This document shows positions 47,861-58,209 of a stretch of 64,000 nt of DNA, piece after piece (position 1 is the stretch's first letter; every line of letters starts with the position of its first letter). The stretch is from NCBI RefSeq assembly GCF_009497895.1, contig NZ_CP033116.1, positions 2,666,001 through 2,730,000 on the forward strand, written 5' to 3'. The stretch is from Halopseudomonas pelagia. GTDB lineage: Bacteria; Pseudomonadota; Gammaproteobacteria; Pseudomonadales; Pseudomonadaceae. The notes under the pieces are model-generated. The model had not been told where the DNA came from. It ran no database searches and saw only the letters and a program-made list of their open reading frames with translations. Made by a program: the position numbers and the translations under genes.

Positions 47861-49690
47861 ATGACGCCTCCGATGTTCGACCCCAATGCCTTCCTGTCCA
47901 CGGCCAGCAACAAGCCTGGCGTGTATCGCATGTTCGATGCTCAGGGTGAGCTGCTGTACGTCGGCAAGGCCAAACACCTGAAGAAGCGCCTGGCCAGTTA
48001 CTTTCGCAAGACCGGACTAAGCCCCAAGACCGCAGCGTTGGTAGCGCGCATACAGCAGATTGACACCACCATCACCTCGAACGAAACCGAGGCGCTGCTG
48101 CTGGAACAGAGCCTGATCAAAGCGTCCAGGCCGCCTTACAATATTCTGTTGCGTGACGACAAATCCTACCCCTATGTGTATCTATCCAGCCTGGACAGCT
48201 TTCCGCGGCTGGGCCTGCATCGCGGCACAAAGAAGCTCAAGGGGCGCTATTTCGGCCCTTACCCCAGTGCCGGAGCCATCCGCGAAAGCCTCAGCCTGCT
48301 GCAAAAGGCATTCAAGGTGCGCCAATGTGAGGACAGTTTCTACCGCAACCGCACCCGGCCCTGCCTGCAGCATCAAATCAATCGCTGCAAGGCGCCCTGT
48401 GTGGGCTTGGTTGATGAACAGGAATATGCCGAGGACGTACGTCACTCAGTCATGTTTCTCGAAGGCCGCAGCAACGCTCTGGCGGATGAACTGGTCAAGG
48501 CTATGGAACAGGCCTCGGAGCAGCTGGATTTCGAGCGTGCTGCCGAACTGCGCGATCAGATGGCGCTGCTGCGCCGGGTGCAGGACCAGCAGAGCATGGA
48601 TACCGAACAGGGCAATGTGGATATCGTTGCTGCCGCGGTTTCCCCCGGAGGTGCTTGTGTGCATGTGGTGATGGTGCGCCAGGGCAGGGTGCTGGGCAGC
48701 AAGAATCATTTCCCGCGTGTACCTATAGAGCAGTCCCCGGGGGAGGTCCTGGCGGCCTTCCTGCCCCAGTACTATCTGGGCGGCGCCGAACGTGAGCTGC
48801 CGGGTGAAATTATCGTCAATGCCGAGCATGAAGACATGCCGGTGATTGCCGAAGCATTAGCCCAGGCGCGCGGACATAACCTGACTATCAGCCACCGCGT
48901 CAGGGGCACGCGTAGCCGCTGGCAAAGCCTGGCGGTGAATAACGCCGATCTGGCCCTGGCTGGGATGCTGGCCAATCGGCAAAACGTCCAGATCCGTTTC
49001 GAAGCGCTGCAAGAGGCGTTAAAGCTGGACGAGCAACCAACGCGTCTGGAGTGTTACGACATCAGTCATTCCAGCGGCGAGGCGACCGGCGCCTCCTGCG
49101 TGGTGTTTGGCCCGGAAGGGCCACTGAAGAGCGATTACCGCCGATTCAATATTGAAGGGGTTACTGCAGGTGACGATTACGCCGCCATGCGCCAGGCTCT
49201 GACCCGGCGTTTCAGCCGGATCAAGGACGGCGAGGGCAAGATGCCGGACATTCTGTTGGTCGATGGCGGTAAGGGTCAGATGTCAATGGCGCTTGAGGTG
49301 CTGCAGGATCTGGCGATACATGGCTTGACGCTGTTAGGCGTCGCCAAAGGTGTCACTCGCAAGGCGGGCATGGAAACGCTGTACCTGAACGATCCGCACA
49401 ATGAGCTGGTGTTACCGGCGCATTCGCCAGCGCTGCATCTGATTCAACATATTCGTGATGAAGCACACCGTTTTGCCATCACAGGTCACCGCGCCCGGCG
49501 GGGCAAAGCGCGCAATACGTCTCCCCTGGAAGGGATCGAAGGCGTGGGACCCAAACGCCGGCGTGAACTATTAAAGCACTTCGGCGGACTGCAGGAGCTG
49601 AAGCGCGCGAGTGCCGCCGAGATGGGCAAAGTGCCGGGAATCAGTAAAAAACTTGCGGAACAGATTTATGCTGCGCTGCATAGCGACTAG
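47861..49690 (+). CDS. uvrC: excinuclease ABC subunit C
   Basis: 609 residues: N-terminal GIY-YIG nuclease ([19 protein letters not shown]), UVR domain ([23 protein letters not shown]), C-terminal RNase H-like nuclease ([19 protein letters not shown]) and helix-hairpin-helix pair ([19 protein letters not shown]). It makes both incisions in nucleotide excision repair. The start two bases after the gacA stop is kept; ATG 47873 is an alternative. Confidence 0.97.
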   Translation: MTPPMFDPNAFLSTASNKPGVYRMFDAQGELLYVGKAKHLKKRLASYFRKTGLSPKTAALVARIQQIDTTITSNETEALLLEQSLIKASRPPYNILLRDDKSYPYVYLSSLDSFPRLGLHRGTKKLKGRYFGPYPSAGAIRESLSLLQKAFKVRQCEDSFYRNRTRPCLQHQINRCKAPCVGLVDEQEYAEDVRHSVMFLEGRSNALADELVKAMEQASEQLDFERAAELRDQMALLRRVQDQQSMDTEQGNVDIVAAAVSPGGACVHVVMVRQGRVLGSKNHFPRVPIEQSPGEVLAAFLPQYYLGGAERELPGEIIVNAEHEDMPVIAEALAQARGHNLTISHRVRGTRSRWQSLAVNNADLALAGMLANRQNVQIRFEALQEALKLDEQPTRLECYDISHSSGEATGASCVVFGPEGPLKSDYRRFNIEGVTAGDDYAAMRQALTRRFSRIKDGEGKMPDILLVDGGKGQMSMALEVLQDLAIHGLTLLGVAKGVTRKAGMETLYLNDPHNELVLPAHSPALHLIQHIRDEAHRFAITGHRARRGKARNTSPLEGIEGVGPKRRRELLKHFGGLQELKRASAAEMGKVPGISKKLAEQIYAALHSD

Positions 49691-49723
49691 AATGCGCCAT
49701 TAGACAAAGGCCGCTAATCACTC

Positions 49724-50293
49724 ATGAACATACCGAATATTCTGACGTTGCTGCGGGTCGGACTGATCCCGATCTTCATCCTGTTCTATTATTTGCCCTT
49801 TCACTGGAGCTATCTGGCTGCGGCGATCGTCTTTACTGTGGCAAGTATCACCGATTGGCTGGATGGCTATCTGGCACGAAAATGGGAGCAGAGCACGCCC
49901 TTTGGTGCCTTTCTCGATCCCGTGGCGGATAAATTGATGGTGGCTGTGGCATTGGTGTTGCTGGTTCAGAGCCACGCCAATTTCTGGGTCACGGCTCCGG
50001 CGATGGTGATCATCGGCCGCGAGATCGTTATCTCGTCACTGCGTGAATGGATGGCCGAATTAGGCAAGCGTGCACATGTGGCGGTATCCCAACTGGGCAA
50101 ATACAAGACCGCCGCGCAGATGGTCGCACTCATCGTACTACTGGCCAATCCGCCGCTAATAAACAATTGGGTGGTACTTGGCTATGTGCTGCTGATGATC
50201 TCGGCGGTGCTGACGCTGTGGTCAATGTTCGTCTATCTGCGCGCTGCCTGGCCGTATATGAGCATGCATGCTGTGCAAAAAAGCGACAAATAA
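49724..50293 (+). CDS. pgsA: phosphatidylglycerophosphate synthase PgsA
   Basis: 189 residues, membrane CDP-alcohol phosphatidyltransferase with the signature D-G-x(2)-A-R...G-x(3)-D-x(3)-D visible in [20 protein letters not shown], followed by LDPVADK. Four to five membrane helices. It follows uvrC by 33 bases and precedes tRNA-Gly, the conserved Pseudomonas arrangement. Confidence 0.96.
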   Translation: MNIPNILTLLRVGLIPIFILFYYLPFHWSYLAAAIVFTVASITDWLDGYLARKWEQSTPFGAFLDPVADKLMVAVALVLLVQSHANFWVTAPAMVIIGREIVISSLREWMAELGKRAHVAVSQLGKYKTAAQMVALIVLLANPPLINNWVVLGYVLLMISAVLTLWSMFVYLRAAWPYMSMHAVQKSDK

Positions 50294-50355
50294 CTTTTTC
50301 TGAATCAATGACTTGACAGGCCCGCGCAGGAGGATAGAATGGGCGCCGTTCCAAA

Positions 50356-50431
<76 letters not shown>

Positions 50432-50441
50432 GATTTAGATC

Positions 50442-50466
50442 AAAGCCACCTTCGGGTGGCTTTTTT
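50442..50466 (+). terminator. terminator of tRNA-Gly
   Basis: AAGCCACC / GGTGGCTT stem, TTCG loop, six T. It is duplicated after the tRNA remnant (50574-50598). Confidence 0.85.
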
Positions 50467-50482
50467 CGTTGTGACTAGCGAA

Positions 50483-50563
50483 GCACGACCTTGCCGAGGT
50501 CGGGGTGGGGCGCATAGTCCGGGGCGCGTAGCCTCGCGAGTTCGAGTCTCGTTTCCCGCTCCA
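50483..50563 (+). pseudogene. partial tRNA-Gly copy
   Basis: It contains GCACGACCTTGCCGAGGTCGGGGT (anticodon arm with one change) and then an insertion of about 25 bases before CGCGAGTTCGAGTCTCG and the TTCCCGCTCCA end. The acceptor 5' strand and most of the D-arm are missing, so it cannot fold as a tRNA. The pattern parallels the tRNA-Ser fragments in the first kilobase and at 37.7 kb. Confidence 0.8.
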
Positions 50564-50573
50564 GATTCAGATC

Positions 50574-50598
50574 AAAGCCACCTCCGGGTGGCTTTTTT
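50574..50598 (+). terminator. second copy of the tRNA-Gly terminator
   Basis: AAGCCACCTCCGGGTGGCTTTTTT: the same stem as at 50442 with one loop change. It follows the tRNA remnant. Confidence 0.8.
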
Positions 50599-50871
50599 CG
50601 TTGTTGAATTTAAAAAAGCCGAACGATCATCTCTTTCGGCTTTTTATTGCCTGCAGAAAACCACCCGCATCTTCCCCGGCACCCAGTTGCTCAGCTTCGA
50701 CTCAAACCTTTCAAATCCGCTTGAGACCCGCTCTGGTGCGCGCCATAAGGCCTAAGACTAATGTCGGGGATTTATTGTCAGGCCGAATTTTGCAAAATCG
50801 ATGTCACGGAATCCTTCCGAGCTAGTGGAATTTCCCAACGCGGTAATAACAATAAAGTGGAGAGTAAAACG
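50599..50871. other. promoter region of the symporter module
   Basis: No gene is seen; the open frames here are readings through the tRNA copies or upstream extensions of the small symporter gene. It presumably contains the promoter for the two symporter genes. Confidence 0.45.
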
Positions 50872-51129
50872 ATGGATGACAAAGAGAAAGGAGCTGCATA
50901 TTGGTCGGCGAACCTACGCCTGATCTTTTGCAGCCTGATTATATGGGCTTTAGTTTCCTTCGGTTTCGGCATCATATTGCGGCCTATGCTATCTGGCATT
51001 TCAGTAGGCGGCGCTGATCTCGGTTTCTGGTTCGCCCAGCAGGGCTCAATCCTGGTGTTTGTTGTCCTGATCTTCTTCTATGCCTGGAGAATGAATCGTC
51101 TGGACAAAGAACACGGTCTGGAGGAGTAA
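50872..51129 (+). CDS. symporter small subunit (DUF4212)
   Basis: 85 residues with two membrane helices (about 15-40 and 50-70) and the DUF4212 opening KGAAYWSANLRLIFCSLIIWALVSFG. ATG 50872 follows GGAGAGTAAAAC; the frame is open to 50761 without a ribosome site. It lies six bases before the large subunit. Such pairs form sodium/solute symporters for acetate or other short acids. Confidence 0.9.
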   Translation: MDDKEKGAAYWSANLRLIFCSLIIWALVSFGFGIILRPMLSGISVGGADLGFWFAQQGSILVFVVLIFFYAWRMNRLDKEHGLEE

Positions 51130-51134
51130 CGGAT

Positions 51135-52898
51135 ATGAGCCAATTTGTTATTAATCTATTGTTCGTGGGCGGGTCCTTCGCGGTCTATATCTTTATCGCG
51201 ATCTGGGCCCGTGCCGGCTCCACCAAGGAGTTCTATGTCGCAGGCGGGGGTGTCCATCCCATCACCAACGGCATGGCAACAGCAGCTGACTGGATGTCCG
51301 CTGCCTCCTTCATCTCGATGGCGGGTCTTATTTCGGTCGGGTATGTCAACTCCTCCTTCCTGATGGGCTGGACCGGCGGTTTTGTATTGCTGGCGATGTT
51401 GCTGGCGCCTTACCTGCGCAAATTTGGCAAATACACGGTGCCGGATTTCGTTGGTGATCGTTTCAACAGCAACGCTGCGCGTGCCGTGGCGATTATCTGT
51501 CTGTTGGTGATCTCCACTACCTACGTTATCGGCCAGATGACAGGGGCGGGCGTCGCATTTGCACGTTTCCTTGAAGTGGACGCTACCACCGGTTTGATCA
51601 TCGCGTCAGCAGTCGTATTTGTGTATGCGGTATTGGGCGGCATGAAAGGCATTACCTACACTCAGGTAGCGCAGTATGTCGTGCTGATCATTGCCTATAC
51701 CATTCCGGCGATCTTCATCTCCTTGCAAATCACCGGTCATGTTCTGCCGCAAACCGGTCTGTTCGGCACGCACCTTGAGTCCGGCTTGCCCATGTTGCAG
51801 AAACTGGATGAAGTGGTTCGTGAGCTGGGCTTCCAGGATTACACTGCTGCTGTCCCCAACAAGCTGAACATGTTCCTGTTCACTGTGTCGCTGATGATCG
51901 GTACTGCCGGTCTGCCACACGTCATCATTCGCTTCTTCACTGTACCCAAGGTTGCAGATGCTCGCTGGACTGCTGGTTGGGCACTGGTCTTCATTGCCCT
52001 GCTGTACACCACAGCGCCTGCGGTAGCTTCCATGGGCCGACTGAACCTGATCGATACCATTTATCCGGACGGTCCAGCTGCTGAGTCGCTCGAGTATGCA
52101 GAACGGCCACAATGGATCCAAACCTGGGAAGAAACCGGACTTGTCACCTTTGAGGACAAGAATAATGACGGCAGGATCCAGATGTACAACGAAGTACCCG
52201 CATTTGCCGAAACAGCTGAAGCGCGTGGCTGGGCTGGCAATGAACTGGTCGTAAACAACGACATTCTGGTATTGGCGAACCCTGAGATTGCCAACTTGCC
52301 AGGCTGGGTTGTCGGCTTGATTGCGGCAGGTGGTATTGCAGCTGCGCTATCTACAGCGGCGGGTCTGTTGCTGGCGATCTCCTCGGCAATCAGTCACGAC
52401 CTTATCAAGAAGATGATCAAACCCGACATCACCGACAAGGGAGAAATGCTTGCAGCACGTATTTCCATGGCGGTGGCCATCGTGATTGCGACCTGGCTGG
52501 GGATTAACCCTCCTGGATTCGCGGCGCAGGTGGTTGCACTGGCATTTGGTATTGCCGCAGCAACGATCTTCCCAGTACTGATGATGGGTATCTTCTCCAA
52601 GCGTATCAACAGCAAAGGCGCGGTATTGGGCATGCTGGCTGGTCTGTTTGCTACCTGTATCTACATCTTTACCTATCTGGGCTGGTTCTTCATCCCAGGC
52701 ACTGCAAGCCTGGCGAACATCCCGGAAAACTGGTTGTTTGGCATCTCGCCATTGTCGTTCGGCGCGGTTGGTGCACTGATCAACTTCGCAGTCGCCTTCG
52801 GGGTTGCCTATGCAACTGAAGAGCCTTCGCAGGAAATTCAGGATCTGGTGGAAAGCGTTCGCTATCCAAAAGGCGCTGGCACTGCCGTAGATCACTGA
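51135..52898 (+). CDS. sodium:solute symporter, VC_2705/ActP-like
   Basis: 587 residues of the SSS family with about 13 membrane helices. Conserved GGVHPITNGMATAADWMSAASFISMAG near residue 40 and DRF region at about 110. Between two helices lies a hydrophilic insert (about 310-380) containing DKNNDGRI (residues 341-348), an EF-hand-like loop. The partner is the DUF4212 subunit upstream. This subfamily is linked to acetate, pyruvate or propionate uptake, fitting prpE nearby. Substrate inferred. Confidence 0.9.
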   Translation: MSQFVINLLFVGGSFAVYIFIAIWARAGSTKEFYVAGGGVHPITNGMATAADWMSAASFISMAGLISVGYVNSSFLMGWTGGFVLLAMLLAPYLRKFGKYTVPDFVGDRFNSNAARAVAIICLLVISTTYVIGQMTGAGVAFARFLEVDATTGLIIASAVVFVYAVLGGMKGITYTQVAQYVVLIIAYTIPAIFISLQITGHVLPQTGLFGTHLESGLPMLQKLDEVVRELGFQDYTAAVPNKLNMFLFTVSLMIGTAGLPHVIIRFFTVPKVADARWTAGWALVFIALLYTTAPAVASMGRLNLIDTIYPDGPAAESLEYAERPQWIQTWEETGLVTFEDKNNDGRIQMYNEVPAFAETAEARGWAGNELVVNNDILVLANPEIANLPGWVVGLIAAGGIAAALSTAAGLLLAISSAISHDLIKKMIKPDITDKGEMLAARISMAVAIVIATWLGINPPGFAAQVVALAFGIAAATIFPVLMMGIFSKRINSKGAVLGMLAGLFATCIYIFTYLGWFFIPGTASLANIPENWLFGISPLSFGAVGALINFAVAFGVAYATEEPSQEIQDLVESVRYPKGAGTAVDH

Positions 52899-52951
52899 GT
52901 AGTATCCAGGCCAGACCTGCGCAGCTGAGCTGTGCAGCTGGCTGAACCTAA

Positions 52952-52983
52952 GCGGGCTTCCTTATGGAAGCCCGCCTTATTTC
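52952..52983 (+). terminator. hairpin after the symporter gene
   Basis: GCGGGCTTCC / GGAAGCCCGC stem with a four-base loop, followed by CTTATTT. It lies directly before the start of the next gene, so it might also affect that gene. Confidence 0.65.
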
Positions 52984-52997
52984 CGGGAAAAGAATTC

Positions 52998-53510
52998 ATG
53001 ATCTGGCATTTGCTAGCATTGGCTGTAGCAGGTTTGGGCGCGGCGGGAATCGCTGCGACGCTACGTAGTTTGTCGGGAAAGAGGCTACCTAAATGGATCA
53101 TTCCGATCTTTGCAGGGGCAGGCATGTTGAGTTACCAGATCTACTACGAGTACAACTGGTTCGAGCATAAGCAAACCCAGCTGCCCGAAGCTTCACAGGT
53201 GGTCGAGATCGAGCAGGAAGGTGTGTTCTGGCGCCCCTGGACTTTCATGTTCCCGATGACCGTAGGTTTCACCGTGCTGGACACGGGCAACATTTCTCAG
53301 GTCGAGCGGGAAGGGCAGAGCATCAGCCAATTCATACTGTATAAGTTCGATAAAGAGTACGTAGACCTGGTCTCCCATCAGACCCATCTGCTCAACTGCT
53401 CTACGCAGGAACTGGTCCCGATGGCCGAAGATGGTTCACTGCGTGTCCCTGCACTGCGTCGGGTCGAGCGCGATGCCCCTTTGTATCAGGCGGTCTGCGC
53501 GGCCAACTGA
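52998..53510 (+). CDS. membrane-anchored protein of unknown function
   Basis: 170 residues with two N-terminal membrane helices (about 3-25 and 33-50), the second ending GAGMLSYQIYYEYNWFEHKQ, and a soluble C-terminal domain. ATG 52998 is chosen; the frame is open to 52932. I do not recognise a family beyond conserved proteobacterial hypothetical proteins. It is downstream of the symporter and before tRNA-Cys. Confidence 0.75.
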   Translation: MIWHLLALAVAGLGAAGIAATLRSLSGKRLPKWIIPIFAGAGMLSYQIYYEYNWFEHKQTQLPEASQVVEIEQEGVFWRPWTFMFPMTVGFTVLDTGNISQVEREGQSISQFILYKFDKEYVDLVSHQTHLLNCSTQELVPMAEDGSLRVPALRRVERDAPLYQAVCAAN

Positions 53511-53701
53511 TCGGGGAACGCGAGCGAGCCAAGTATTCAGAGTGCGCTTGCCAAGCCCTCCAAATTGATACATAATGCAGCCCATCGAGTGCACTGGCTT
53601 TGAAAAATATCAGTCTTATCAATAAGATAAGACTAAAATCAAGACCTTTGTATCGATCAAGGTTGCGTTTGATTCACCCACAACGTGACTGTTAATTATG
53701 A

Positions 53702-53775
53702 GGCCGGGTGGCAGAGTGGTTATGCAGCGGATTGCAAATCCGTGAACGCCGGTTCGATTCCGACCTCGGCCTCCA
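53702..53775 (+). tRNA. tRNA-Cys (GCA)
   Basis: Acceptor GGCCGGG / CCTCGGCC end with one G-T pair, anticodon loop TTGCAAA giving GCA, T-arm CGGTTCGATTCCG, CCA encoded. In Pseudomonas it normally follows tRNA-Gly directly; here about 3.3 kb separate them. Confidence 0.96.
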
Positions 53776-53814
53776 TTAATTCGCACTATGTCGTTAGTAA
53801 TACCGTACTCGTTA

Positions 53815-53901
53815 GCCCGGATGGCGAAACTGGTAGACGCAAGGGACTTAAAATCCCTCGGGGGTAACCCCGTGCCGGTTCGATTCCGGCTCCGGGCACC
53901 A
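53815..53901 (+). tRNA. tRNA-Leu (UAA)
   Basis: Class II tRNA: acceptor GCCCGGA / TCCGGGC, anticodon loop CTTAAAA giving UAA, long variable arm, CCA encoded. It lies 39 bases after tRNA-Cys. Confidence 0.96.
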
Positions 53902-54062
53902 TCGGGTATTACGTCCTCTGCAACACCATCCACCTATCAAGCCGTTTCAGCCTACTTTCCTGTTGTCATCTTTTGCAATGATAGATGAGGCCTGTCTGAA
54001 GTCAGACGTGAACTCCCAGGTTACAGTGTCGTCCGACTAGGTAGGTTAGCCAAAGGTGGACT

Positions 54063-54941
54063 ATGTCATATCTGGATCTGCGCGGCGTCAGCAAGTGGAC
54101 GCTGATAAAACGGAGCTTTCGCGAATTCGACAATAACGACATGTCGACTTACGCTGCTGCGTTGGCTTTTCGCGCGCTGCTATCGCTATTTCCCTTCCTG
54201 TTGTTTCTAACCGCCACGCTGAGTTTCTTCAATCTCCCTGAATTCTTCAATTGGTTGCGTCAGCAGGCAGCGGTCGCGTTTCCGGGCATGGTGATGGAAA
54301 TGGTTGATCCGGTTATTGATCAACTTCAAAAAGACAACAACAGTATCTTGTCTATCAGTATCGTCATGGCCCTGTGGGTATCATCGACGGGTATGCGATC
54401 CCTGATGAATGCCATGAACAATGCCTACGGCGTGCAGGAAAGCCGTCCAGCGTGGAAGCTTTTTCCGCTGTCCATAGGTTTTACCTTGGGTATGGCTCTA
54501 TTGCTTATGGTGGCTGCTGGCTTCATGGTGATAGGCCCTACGGCAGCCGAGTGGCTGGCAAACCAGGTGGGCATGAAGGATCTGTGGGTACTGTTCTGGA
54601 GCTGGCTACGCTGGCCAATAGTGGTGTTTATTCTGATGTTCGTCGTGGCCATGATCTACTACCTCACACCAGATGTAGAACAGGAATTCCGGTTCATTAC
54701 CCCGGGATCGGTGATTGCCGTCATGGTCTGGATTGCCGCCTCGATCGGTTTCGGTATCTTTGCTCGCAACTTCGGAAACTTTCAGCTGTTCTACGGCGGT
54801 ATTGGTGCTGTGATCATTCTCCTGCTGTACTTCTATATTTCCGCCTCGGTCATGCTCTACGGCGCCCAGTTGAATGCAGTAGTCGAACATGCATCAGCGG
54901 AGGGCAAGGAGCAGGGCGAGAAGATCATTGATGAGGATTGA
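54063..54941 (+). CDS. YihY/BrkB-family membrane protein
   Basis: 292 residues with about six membrane helices of the YihY/RNase-BN-like (BrkB) family; ALAFRALLSLFPFLLFLTATLSFF and FGGIGAVI-type segments (here YGGIGAVIILLLYFYISASVMLYGAQLNAV) are typical. It is an inner-membrane protein of uncertain transport function, formerly misnamed ribonuclease BN. Confidence 0.9.
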   Translation: MSYLDLRGVSKWTLIKRSFREFDNNDMSTYAAALAFRALLSLFPFLLFLTATLSFFNLPEFFNWLRQQAAVAFPGMVMEMVDPVIDQLQKDNNSILSISIVMALWVSSTGMRSLMNAMNNAYGVQESRPAWKLFPLSIGFTLGMALLLMVAAGFMVIGPTAAEWLANQVGMKDLWVLFWSWLRWPIVVFILMFVVAMIYYLTPDVEQEFRFITPGSVIAVMVWIAASIGFGIFARNFGNFQLFYGGIGAVIILLLYFYISASVMLYGAQLNAVVEHASAEGKEQGEKIIDED

Positions 54942-55064
54942 TGACGATCTGCCAAACGCATTGGCGTAGAGTATGCTGAGTTATCGAGTACCCGATCGAA
55001 CGAATGGGTATTTGTTCAGGTTGGTGGTACATAGTCACTGTTAACAGATAGTTAAGGCATAAAA

Positions 55065-56429
55065 ATGAGTCACTACGATTTTGATCTTTTCGTCATTGGC
55101 GCCGGCTCCGGCGGGGTAAGAGCGAGCCGGATGGCTGCAGGCTTCGGGGCCAGGGTAGGTGTGGCGGAGGATCTTTATCTGGGCGGCACATGCGTTAATG
55201 TAGGCTGTGTACCGAAAAAACTCTTTGCCTATTCAGCGCATTATTCCGAGGACTTCGAGGACGCCAAAGGCTACGGCTGGGAACTGCCTGACGCCCACTT
55301 CGACTGGCCTGCGCTGCTGGAAAACAAGAACCAGGAGATCGCGCGTCTCAACGGCATCTATCGCAATATGCTCAAAGCCTCGGGCGTTACTATCATGGAT
55401 GCCCGTGCGCGTTTTATCGATTCGCATACCCTGCAGGTGGGGGATAAACAAATCACCGCCGAACATATTTTGATTGCGACCGGCGGCTGGCCGCATATTC
55501 CCGAGTTTCCTGGTAGCGAGCACGTTATCAGTTCCAACGAGGTGTTCCACCTGGAAACCTTGCCCAAACGCACGTTGGTAGTGGGCGGCGGTTATATTGC
55601 GATTGAGTTCGCCAGTATTTTCCACGGCATGCAGCGCGAAGTCAGCTTGCTCTATCGCGGCGAGCTTTTTCTGCGTGGCTTTGACATCAGCCTTCGTGAG
55701 CATATGGCGGCGACCATCAAACAGAAGGGCATAGACCTGCGCTTCAATGCCGATGTCAGGAACATTGAACGCCAGGCAGATGGCAGTTTGCTGGTTGCAC
55801 TGAAAGACGGCACCACGCTGGAGACCGACCTGGTGCTCTACGCCACTGGCCGCAAGCCCAATCTCAAGGGTCTGGGCCTGGAAAACACTGCTGTGACCCT
55901 GGATGACAAAGGCTTTATTGCCGTCAACAGCGATTACGAAACCCAGGACCCGAGTATTTATGCCATTGGTGACGTCACCGATACCCTGCAGTTAACGCCT
56001 GTCGCACTGGCGGAAGGTATGGCGTTGGCTCGGCGGCTGTTCCAACCGGCCGACTATATCCCTGTGGACTATCGCGACATACCTACAGCAGTGTTCTGTA
56101 TCCCGAATATAGCCACGCTGGGGCTCACCGAAGAACAAGCCCGCGAAGCCGGCCACGCGCTGAATATTTACGAAAGTCGTTTCCGCCCCATGCGCAATAC
56201 GCTAGCGGGCCGGGGCGAAGAAAGCCTGATGAAGATGATTGTCGACAAGGCCAGCGACCGGGTATTGGGCGTGCACATGATTGGTCCTGATGCAGGCGAA
56301 ATCGTCCAGGGCATGGCCGTTGCACTCAAGGCCGGAGCTACCAAGGCCATGTTCGACGCCACGCTGGGGATTCATCCCACCGCAGCAGAAGAGTTTGTTA
56401 CCATGCGCACCCCAACGCGGTCAGACTGA
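55065..56429 (+). CDS. gor: glutathione-disulfide reductase
   Basis: 454 residues, FAD/NAD(P)H pyridine-nucleotide disulfide oxidoreductase. FAD motif GAGSGG, redox-active disulfide [18 protein letters not shown]-binding [12 protein letters not shown] with downstream Arg, and C-terminal catalytic [10 protein letters not shown]. The length is normal for Gor. It maintains reduced glutathione in the cytoplasm. Confidence 0.96.
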   Translation: MSHYDFDLFVIGAGSGGVRASRMAAGFGARVGVAEDLYLGGTCVNVGCVPKKLFAYSAHYSEDFEDAKGYGWELPDAHFDWPALLENKNQEIARLNGIYRNMLKASGVTIMDARARFIDSHTLQVGDKQITAEHILIATGGWPHIPEFPGSEHVISSNEVFHLETLPKRTLVVGGGYIAIEFASIFHGMQREVSLLYRGELFLRGFDISLREHMAATIKQKGIDLRFNADVRNIERQADGSLLVALKDGTTLETDLVLYATGRKPNLKGLGLENTAVTLDDKGFIAVNSDYETQDPSIYAIGDVTDTLQLTPVALAEGMALARRLFQPADYIPVDYRDIPTAVFCIPNIATLGLTEEQAREAGHALNIYESRFRPMRNTLAGRGEESLMKMIVDKASDRVLGVHMIGPDAGEIVQGMAVALKAGATKAMFDATLGIHPTAAEEFVTMRTPTRSD

Positions 56430-56457
56430 GACCGCGCAAGCCCGGAGATCGGACCGC

Positions 56458-57096
56458 ATGACCTGGTTCTATGCCTTTGACCTGTTTGGCGTGGCAGTAT
56501 TCGCCATTTCTGGCGCGCTGGTAGCCGGGCGTAAGTCGATGGATCTTTTCGGGGTGCTGGTCATTGCCATTATCACCTCGCTGGGCGGTGGGACCTTGCG
56601 CGATGCCATTCTGGATAACCATCCCGTCAGCTGGATCAGAAATGACGTCTACATCTTGGTGGCGGTGTTGGCGGCTATTGGCACCATTCTCTGGGTGCGG
56701 TTCACTCGGCCTATCCACGAAACAGGGCTGCTGATTGCTGATGCCTTCGGGCTAGCCGTGTTTACCGTCATCGGCACCCAGGTAGCACTGCAGCACGACG
56801 TGCCGGTTAGCGCGGCCGTTATCATGGGGGTAATGACCGGCGTCGCGGGTGGTGTGATGCGCGATGTTATCTGTAATGAGATTCCGCTGATTTTCCACAA
56901 GGAAATTTACGCTACCGCCTGCATAGCCGGTTCAGTGGTGTATATCGCTCTGCATCAACTCAACACCACGGCTAACCTGGATGTCACCATCGCTGTGTTA
57001 ACCGTTCTGGTGATCCGCCTGGCAGCTATCCGCTGGCACCTAAGCCTTCCTCGGTTCCACTTGCTGGATCGTGATCCGCCTGATCGCGGTCAGTGA
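56458..57096 (+). CDS. TRIC-type (UPF0126) membrane protein
   Basis: 212 residues with seven predicted helices in two repeats, each with a GG(T/V)xRD motif (GGGTLRDAIL and AGGVMRDVICNEIP), typical of the bacterial TRIC/YadS family, which are trimeric cation channels. ATG 56458 follows GGAGATCGG; the frame into gor is a shadow. It lies 28 bases after gor and overlaps the end of the next gene tail-to-tail by seven bases. Confidence 0.9.
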   Translation: MTWFYAFDLFGVAVFAISGALVAGRKSMDLFGVLVIAIITSLGGGTLRDAILDNHPVSWIRNDVYILVAVLAAIGTILWVRFTRPIHETGLLIADAFGLAVFTVIGTQVALQHDVPVSAAVIMGVMTGVAGGVMRDVICNEIPLIFHKEIYATACIAGSVVYIALHQLNTTANLDVTIAVLTVLVIRLAAIRWHLSLPRFHLLDRDPPDRGQ

Positions 57097-57587
57097 TGTT
57101 GGGGCTTTCCAGATTCAGCTTGAGCGTCTTCCGGAGCGTCCTGCTGAACAGAAATGTCGACTTCCAGTTCTCCTGCCTGTTCAAAGTGCAGGGTCAAAGG
57201 GAACTGTTCCCCTGCCACCAGGGGCTGCTTCAGGTCAAACAGCATGATGTGGTAACTGCCGGGTTTGAAACTGACACTGCTTCCGGCGGGTAACGCCATA
57301 GTCTCGATCTGCTGCATTTTCATCAGGCCGTCCTGGTGAATATGTTCATGCAGCTCGGCATGGCCGGCTACCGGTGTAGTGACCTCGAGCAATCGGTCAG
57401 CTTGCTCACCGCGATTTACGATAGTGAGATAAGCTGCTCCCGTTTTTGCCACAGGGGGCAGGGCACGCGACCATGGATGGGTAATATGCAGGTCGGCAAT
57501 ATCGTATTCATGCGCCATTACCTGACCAGCAAGCAAGCTGCTACCTAGCGTGGCGGCCAGGATGATGACCAGCTTTTTCAATCTCAT
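57090..57587 (-). CDS. periplasmic copper chaperone PCu(A)C
   Basis: 165 residues. A signal peptide ends QVMAHE, then the DR1885/PCuAC fold with HPWSRALPPVAKTGAAYLTI and copper ligands in ELHEHIHQDGLMKMQ...YHIMLFD (H-x(n)-M...H-x-M). It delivers Cu(I) to cytochrome oxidase. It ends in a His pair. Confidence 0.9.
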   Translation of the reverse strand: MRLKKLVIILAATLGSSLLAGQVMAHEYDIADLHITHPWSRALPPVAKTGAAYLTIVNRGEQADRLLEVTTPVAGHAELHEHIHQDGLMKMQQIETMALPAGSSVSFKPGSYHIMLFDLKQPLVAGEQFPLTLHFEQAGELEVDISVQQDAPEDAQAESGKPQHH

Positions 57588-57841
57588 GCAGGAACTCCTG
57601 AAGGCAAAGACTCAAGATTAACCTGCGCCCGGATCACAAGCCATCCCCGGCCAAGCATCTGAACGCAGATATCTTTTGCAGAATGATGTAATACTAAAAT
57701 AGTATTGCGAAGCTGAAATTTTCAACTGATTCCCATGTTCAAAACTGTGTTCCAGTTATCGAATAACAGGCAATATATGGCTGTTAGCCAGCATGTATTT
57801 CAAGCAGACTGTCAGGGCTGACATCTCGCAAGGTAGGAAGG

Positions 57842-58201
57842 ATGAATACTTCGGTTAATGAGCCAACTATGTACGAAAAGCGGCGCCTGGAACGACATAC
57901 ATTGAGTGCGAGTCTTGAGGTTTATGATCTGGACAAAGGCTGCCATCTGGGCCGGGTCGTCGACCTGCATACCGAAGGATTGATGCTGCTGAGCGACCAA
58001 CCTATCGTTTTATTCAAGCGTTATGCGTTGCAGATCAGTCTGCCGATGACGCTGAACGGCATGAGCGATTTTTATCTAGATGCCGAAAGCCTCTGGCATC
58101 GCGAAAGCATCGCCGGTGGCCAGCACTGGACCGGAATGCATTTCGTCGAGTTACCGGAAGACGCCAGGAAATGCATAGAGAAAATGGTCGCCAGCCGCTG
58201 A
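57842..58201 (+). CDS. PilZ-domain protein
   Basis: 119 residues. The c-di-GMP-binding RxxxR motif is in KRRLERH, but the second D/NxSxxG motif is DLHTEG, with a Thr in place of Ser, so binding may be weakened. A single-domain adaptor, convergent with the DUF1513 gene. Confidence 0.85.
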   Translation: MNTSVNEPTMYEKRRLERHTLSASLEVYDLDKGCHLGRVVDLHTEGLMLLSDQPIVLFKRYALQISLPMTLNGMSDFYLDAESLWHRESIAGGQHWTGMHFVELPEDARKCIEKMVASR

Positions 58202-58209
58202 ACCCAGCT

